From contig NZ_WHOH01000003.1 in NCBI RefSeq assembly GCF_009741735.1, positions 62,001 through 126,000 of the forward strand: a stretch of DNA of 64,000 nt, read 5' to 3'. Every line of letters begins with the position of its first letter. The stretch's first letter is position 1. Origin of the DNA: Lentibacillus sp. JNUCC-1. GTDB lineage: Bacteria > Bacillota > Bacilli > Bacillales > Amphibacillaceae. The translations under genes and the position numbers were made by a program. This document shows, piece after piece, positions 60,335 through 64,000 of the stretch. The notes under the pieces were generated by a model, which was given only the letters and a program-made list of their open reading frames with translations, had not been told where the DNA came from and did no database searches.

Positions 60335-61386
60335 TAGGCCCACCAGATCGCGCACGTGCCGTGGAATTGATTCAAGAAGCTAATCGAAATGGCGCACGTC
60401 TTTCAAAGGCATGTGAAGAATTGCATATTCATGTGCGGACCTATCAGCGGTGGGTGTCTGAAGGCGATGTCAAAGTCGATCAACGCCCGCATGCCAAACG
60501 GCCCACGCCTAAAAATAAACTATCGGAAGAAGAAAGGGCAGAAATTTTAGAAGTTGTGAACCGAGAAGAATATGCCGATTTACCTCCTACTCAGATTGTG
60601 CCGCAACTGGCCGATCAGGAGAAGTATATCGCATCTGAATCGACCTTCTATCGCGTACTGCGTGAAGAAGAAATGCAGAATCATCGTGGCCGCAGTCAGA
60701 AGCCCAAAAGACGGGTTCCTGAAAGCCATCTAGCAACTGCGCCGAACCAAGTTTGGACATGGGATATCACATGGCTTGGGGGGCCTGTGAAAGGACTGTT
60801 CTACCGACTGTATTTGATTCTTGACCTGTTCAGTCGCAAAGCTGTGGGTTGGGAAGTATGGGAATCAGAGGAGGCCCAATACGCTGAGAAACTCGTAAAG
60901 AAAGCTGTGCTTAAAGAGGGGATAAAAGGCAGCCCTTTGGTACTACACTCTGATAATGGCAGCCCTATGAAGGCCGCGACATCCCTTGGGTTACTTGAGA
61001 CCTTGGGCATTCAAAGCTCGTTCTCTAGGCCGCGCGTAAGCAATGACAATCCATTTTCGGAGGCAATGTTCCGCACACTTAAGTACCGTCCTGAGTTCCC
61101 TCATAAAGGGTTTGCTTCCTTGGAGGATGCGAGAAAGTGGGCAGGACAGTTTATTAAGTGGTACAACGAGGTTCATTTACACAGCGGTTTAAATTTCGTG
61201 ACCCCTGCACAATGCCATAGTGGAGAATTTAAAGATATATTGGCAAAAAGGCATGACGTATATGAACAAGCAAAGCAACATCATCCAGAACGCTGGGGCG
61301 CAAGAAACACAAGGGATTGGTCACCTCATGAAGAGGTTGCATTGAATCCTATGCGTGAAGAGACTTTATTGGCTATAGGAGATTAA
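60331..61386 (+). CDS. IS3-family transposase OrfB (integrase core)
   Basis: About 351 aa. HTH region (ELIQEANRNGARLSKACEELHIHVRTYQRWV), then rve integrase core: WTWDITWLGG (D), VLHSDNGSPM (D), and SNDNPFSEAMFRTLKYRP (E). The frame starts at 60310 (TTG), or at ATG 60331 inside the orfA stop. It ends normally, so it may be functional. Confidence 0.88.
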   Translation: MIGPPDRARAVELIQEANRNGARLSKACEELHIHVRTYQRWVSEGDVKVDQRPHAKRPTPKNKLSEEERAEILEVVNREEYADLPPTQIVPQLADQEKYIASESTFYRVLREEEMQNHRGRSQKPKRRVPESHLATAPNQVWTWDITWLGGPVKGLFYRLYLILDLFSRKAVGWEVWESEEAQYAEKLVKKAVLKEGIKGSPLVLHSDNGSPMKAATSLGLLETLGIQSSFSRPRVSNDNPFSEAMFRTLKYRPEFPHKGFASLEDARKWAGQFIKWYNEVHLHSGLNFVTPAQCHSGEFKDILAKRHDVYEQAKQHHPERWGARNTRDWSPHEEVALNPMREETLLAIGD

Positions 61387-61405
61387 TAGAATGGGTTTTT
61401 TATCA

Positions 61406-61458
61406 CCTGATGATTTGAAATGAAAGAATGGTTTTCCCTTTCATTTCAAATCATCAGG
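61406..61458. other. 21-bp perfect hairpin after IS3 orfB
   Basis: CCTGATGATTTGAAATGAAA(G) at 61406-61426 is the exact reverse complement of 61438-61458, with an 11-nt loop. It lacks a T-tract on the plus strand. It lies 20 nt after the orfB stop and about 40 nt before the intron reverse transcriptase fragment. Confidence 0.75.
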
Positions 61459-61494
61459 GCAGCAAGCAAAGCGCGGTAGCTATGGTCATATGGC

Positions 61495-62354
61495 GTGAAA
61501 TTTAAAGAAGCTAAACTGCTTCATGCGACAACTATGTTGACAAACACCGACATCAAGTGTCATAGACCCAAGCCGGCTTATCGAACTTATCTCAAAAAGA
61601 AAAACGGGAAGCTTAGACCTCTAGGAATACCGACCATGAAAGATAGAATTTATCAAAACATTGCTAAGTTAGCCCTTGAACCACAGTGGGAAGCAAAATT
61701 TGAACCAACTTCTTACGGTTTTAGACCTAAAAGAAATTGTCATGATGCAATCCAAAGAATTCACACCACTGTTGGTAATAAGAAGGTGTGGATATTTGAA
61801 GGCGACTTTAAAGGTTGTTTCGATAACTTAAACCATGACTATATCCTTGAACAAATTAAAGGGTTTCCAGCCTTTAATGTAATAGCGAAGTGGCTAAAAG
61901 CAGGTTTTGTAGATAACAATGTATTCCATGAATCAGAAGATGGAACTCCTCAAGGTGGCATTATTTCACCACTTCTAGCCAATATCGCACTACATGGTCT
62001 AGAAAATTTATTTAACATAAAATACCGAAAGGTAAAGAGGAAAACTAAAACATCTTACGAAAATCTGGCTAAGTTTGCCGTTACTAAATATGCTGATGAC
62101 TTCGTCATCATGTGCGAATCCGAGGAAGATGCTTATGGTTTATACAATAAATTGAAGCCGTACCTGGAAACCAGGGGCTTGAGTTAGCAATGGACAAAAC
62201 GAAAATAACGCATATTGAAGAAGGGTTTGATTTCTTAGGTTTCAATATAAGAAAATACAAAACTCATAATGGTAGTAAAGTTCTTACCAAACCTTCCAAA
62301 GATAGCTGGTCTTATGTCAAGAATTCGGACAAGTTAAATGTAGAAATTTCTTAG
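61495..62354 (+). pseudogene. Group II intron reverse transcriptase, truncated at both ends, one frameshift
   Basis: The frame contains RT blocks: KKNGKLRPLGIPTMKDRIYQ, YGFRPKRNCHDAIQRI, FEGDFKGCFDNLNHDYIL, GTPQGGIISPLLANIALHGLE and the catalytic KYADDFVIMCES. A frameshift after YLETRG, caused by a missing G in the run at 62174-62177, leads to LAMDKTKITHIEEGFDFLGFNIRKY, then a stop at 62354. The N-terminal RT0/RT1 parts and the C-terminal maturase X and endonuclease domains are absent. Similar to intron-encoded proteins of Bacillus, not active as seen. Confidence 0.82.
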
Positions 62355-62379
62355 CTTAACGATTTAACGAAGTCCACCA

Positions 62380-62567
62380 CCCTTGACCTTGTTTGTGTCC
62401 ATGGTAGTGTTCTTGTGGCGGATAGGAGAAATTCAGCCTTTAGGGCTCCATCCGCACAGCCAGCGTACCATGGACAATCACTTCTAAGTTCCGCTGTTGG
62501 GGCCCCGACCCCTAACAGCGATCACTAAGAAGTGGCACAGCGGTCAAGGGCAAGCAGCTCCGCTGTG
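62380..62567. other. Highly structured palindromic non-coding element
   Basis: Outer stem CCCTTGACC (62380-62388) / GGTCAAGGG (62542-62550) encloses two long hairpins: TGTCCATGGTA (62396-62406) with TACCATGGACA (62466-62476), which has an inner GTGGCGGATAGGAG-like stem; and CACTTCTAAGT (62479-62489) with ACTAAGAAGTG (62524-62534), inner CGCTGTTGGGG / CCCCTAACAGCG. A following stem is CACAGCGG (62536-62543) / CCGCTGTG (62560-62567). No gene in it. Confidence 0.75.
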
Positions 62568-62616
62568 GTTATACCGCCAAACCTGAGTAGTGGCTCATTT
62601 CCCTGACAACAATTCT

Positions 62617-62782
62617 TTAACTTGCGAAATTAGCCTCGAAGTCAAATGGTGATACCATTCCACAATATCCATGAATTCTAACGGTGTTGTAAAATGCTTC
62701 TATATACTCAAACATCAGTTCATGGCCGTGTTTCAGATTTTTAATAGTTGCGTTTGTTATACCGGAAGTTTTTACGCAAAAT
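62617..62782 (-). pseudogene. C-terminal fragment of an IS3-family transposase OrfB
   Basis: On the minus strand the residues ELMFEYIEAFYNTVRIHGYCGMVSPFDFE match the last 30 residues of IS3-type OrfB (the pattern YIEAFYNTxRIHxxxxYxSP). The upstream part is missing. The fragment directly abuts the truncated antiporter gene and marks the scar of a recombination or deletion event. Confidence 0.7.
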
Positions 62783-63388
62783 ATGGGTAGCGGTGACACA
62801 ATGATTCTCAGTGTAGGTATTTCCATCATATTAATTGTGGCGTATCTGGCGGCGTTATTATTTAAGTTCGTGACACACCGAGGAATTTATCAAAAACAAG
62901 AGAATGAAACTGAGGAAAAAGAAGAGCCCCACTGGGGAAAAGGAAAAGCATTCACAGTTCTTGGGGTGTCAACGATCGCTGTTGCCTATATATCAGAAAA
63001 CCTGGTTGGTACCTTTGAAGTCATTGGTACTGTGTTTGGGTTTTCTGAGTTATTTATCGGGGTCATCATCGTTGCTGTAGTCGGAAACGCTGCTGAACAT
63101 GGGTCAGCAGTCATTATGGCATTTAAAAATAAGATGAACGTAGCCATTGAAATTGCGGTCGGTTCCACGCTGCAAATCGCTATGTTTGTGCTGCCGGTCC
63201 TTGTATTAATGTCTTTAATGTTTTCGACCTCAATGCCGCTTGTGTTCACATGGCCAGAGTTGACCAGTATGGTTGCGGGTGTACTGTTAGTGGTAATGCT
63301 TATGAATGACGGTGAATCGAACTGGTTTGATGGCATGATTTTACTGGCGGCTTATCTCATTATGGGGATCGGATTCTATTTAATATAA
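62783..63388 (+). pseudogene. Calcium/proton exchanger (Cax/ChaA), N-terminal half missing
   Basis: 201-aa frame with the second half of a CaCA exchanger: VAYISENLVGTFEVIG, then the conserved alpha-2 repeat VVGNAAEHGSAVIMAFKNKMNVAIEIAVGSTLQIAMFVLPVLV, and closing helices. The family has about 350 residues with a paired alpha-1 repeat, absent here. The frame begins inside transposon-derived DNA, so the protein would be non-functional unless the rest is elsewhere. It supports an IS-mediated deletion between the antiporter and the element near groEL. Confidence 0.85.
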
Positions 63389-63422
63389 GTCGAAGTGTCA
63401 ATGAGACATTCAATTAAATTAC

Positions 63423-63471
63423 AAAAAAAGAGGCAGAGGAACGGGGCGATCCCGACCTCTGCCTCTTTTTT
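63423..63471. terminator. Bidirectional terminator between antiporter and FAD monooxygenase genes
   Basis: 16-bp stem AAAAAAGAGGCAGAGG / CCTCTGCCTCTTTTTT with a 16-nt loop; T-tracts on both strands, overlapping the monooxygenase stop. Confidence 0.9.
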
Positions 63472-64000
63472 AAGGCTGTCTATATGACCGGCTGAACCAT
63501 TGACCGGATTGGACCATTTGCTGTACTTTGTTTAAACGCATTGATTCATATTTTTTGAGAGCTTCAGAGGCAGCGTTACCTTGGATGCCTTTTGCCACAC
63601 ATTTGCCCAAATCGGCGGCATCTTGCAATGATTCGTTGAAGCCGCTTGCTGTAATGGGCGCAGGAACATGGCCTGCGTCACCGATCAATGCCATACGTCC
63701 CTTTACAAGCGTGTCTGGGATATATTCTTTAATGGGTATCCCAGTAAGATCACGGGTTTGAATGGCGTGGAGTGCTGCAGCTGACCATGGTTGGGGCCAC
63801 TTTACCTTGGCTTGTTGGGCCATGTCTTGCAGTGTTCCTTCTGGAATGTCGGCGCCTTTGAGAGAGTGGTGCACCACGTCCCCTTTTACACAGCCGAGGC
63901 GGCGTAAGAGATCATTTCGGGTGTTGTCATACCATGTACACCCAACCCGCCGATCCACGGAAGAATCATCTTGCTTGGCCAAAATGGACCCAAAGAAAAA
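63470..64000 (-). CDS. FAD-dependent monooxygenase, C-terminal part (runs off the window)
   Basis: Minus-strand frame open to the window edge. The FAD-binding C-terminal motif RMALIGDAGHVPAPITASGFNESLQDAADLGKCVA (GD-x6-P) is that of group A flavin monooxygenases (PHBH-like). Upstream WYDNTRNDLLRRLGCV and the PQPWSAAALHAIQ segment agree. The N-terminal Rossmann GXGXXG is outside the window. Substrate cannot be assigned. Confidence 0.85.
   Translation of the reverse strand, partial: FFFGSILAKQDDSSVDRRVGCTWYDNTRNDLLRRLGCVKGDVVHHSLKGADIPEGTLQDMAQQAKVKWPQPWSAAALHAIQTRDLTGIPIKEYIPDTLVKGRMALIGDAGHVPAPITASGFNESLQDAADLGKCVAKGIQGNAASEALKKYESMRLNKVQQMVQSGQWFSRSYRQP

Larger units (their letters stand above)
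59765..61390 (+). mobile_element. IS3-family element, left end at the replisome gene; right end not found
   Basis: Contains orfA and orfB in the -1 relationship typical of IS3. The left edge should be near 59765 (TGTTAGGATAGTTGTCGTACG). No inverted copy of this end appears after orfB, so the right end is probably lost or displaced. It interrupts the replisome organizer gene. Confidence 0.75.

Noticed and set aside
61495..62567. Retron or DGR made of the reverse transcriptase and the adjacent structured DNA
   Set aside because: The RT blocks (GIPTMKDR, YGFRPKRNCHDAI, YADDF) are of the group II intron type, no accessory protein or variable-repeat/template-repeat pair is seen, and the RT is truncated.

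Overview
The window is chromosomal DNA of a low-to-mid G+C Firmicute of the family Bacillaceae. Evidence: CIRCE-controlled groESL, a complete rsbRSTUVW-sigB-rsbX stress operon, AGGAGG-type ribosome sites, a PerR box, and a gene order that follows the Bacillus subtilis cshA-to-groEL segment closely (cshA, ydbS, ydbT, ydcA, acpS, ydcC, alr, ndoAI-ndoA, rsb-sigB, tex, sprT/ydcK, tRNA cluster, rrn, thiL, tsaE, tsaB, rimI, tsaD, ydiF, moaC, rex, ydiK, ydiL, groES, groEL). The 16S text looks most like the Virgibacillus/Lentibacillus group; this genus-level call is a memory-based guess.

Layout. 1-13.9 kb: assorted metabolism, transport and signalling (ABC ATPase, thiolase, CapA-like lipoprotein, DUF368 protein, thioredoxin, VOC protein, a ykoGHI-like two-component system with a PepSY protein, an ABC exporter pair, a glutaredoxin-like gene with a sigma-B-type promoter, hydrolase, DegV, DMT transporter). 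14-33.9 kb: the conserved cshA-to-sprT block with the toxin-antitoxin pair EndoAI/EndoA, the stressosome/sigma-B operon, Tex and a PerR-boxed catalase. 34-40.7 kb: 12 tRNA genes, 16S and 23S rRNA, then tRNA-fMet and tRNA-Asp; no 5S rRNA is present where synteny predicts one. 40.84-41.22 kb: nineteen contiguous 20-bp repeats. 41.35-53.06 kb: thiL-tsaEB-rimI-tsaD, ABC-F, moaC-rex, an MFS exporter, ydiK-ydiL and groESL.

53.1-62.8 kb is accessory: the early end of a prophage or integrative element (integrase, ImmA/IrrE protease, repressor, Cro-like regulator, DNA-binding protein, truncated replisome organizer) invaded by an IS4-family element with a 9-bp target duplication, an IS110-family element and an IS3-family element, followed by a 5'- and 3'-truncated group II intron reverse transcriptase, a strongly structured palindromic non-coding segment and an IS3 fragment. 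This scar joins a Ca2+/H+ antiporter gene that has lost its N-terminal half. The window ends in the 3' part of an FAD monooxygenase gene.

A striking technical signal runs through the window: seven genes are broken by what looks like loss of one base in a homopolymer run (mostly G/C). Most are conserved single-copy genes, so a consensus sequencing error is more likely than seven real pseudogenes. I found no CRISPR array, and no multi-gene system that I would call clearly new. The best candidates for follow-up are the structured palindrome at 62.38-62.57 kb, the non-coding flank of the IS110 element, the rRNA operon without 5S, and the intergenic repeat families.
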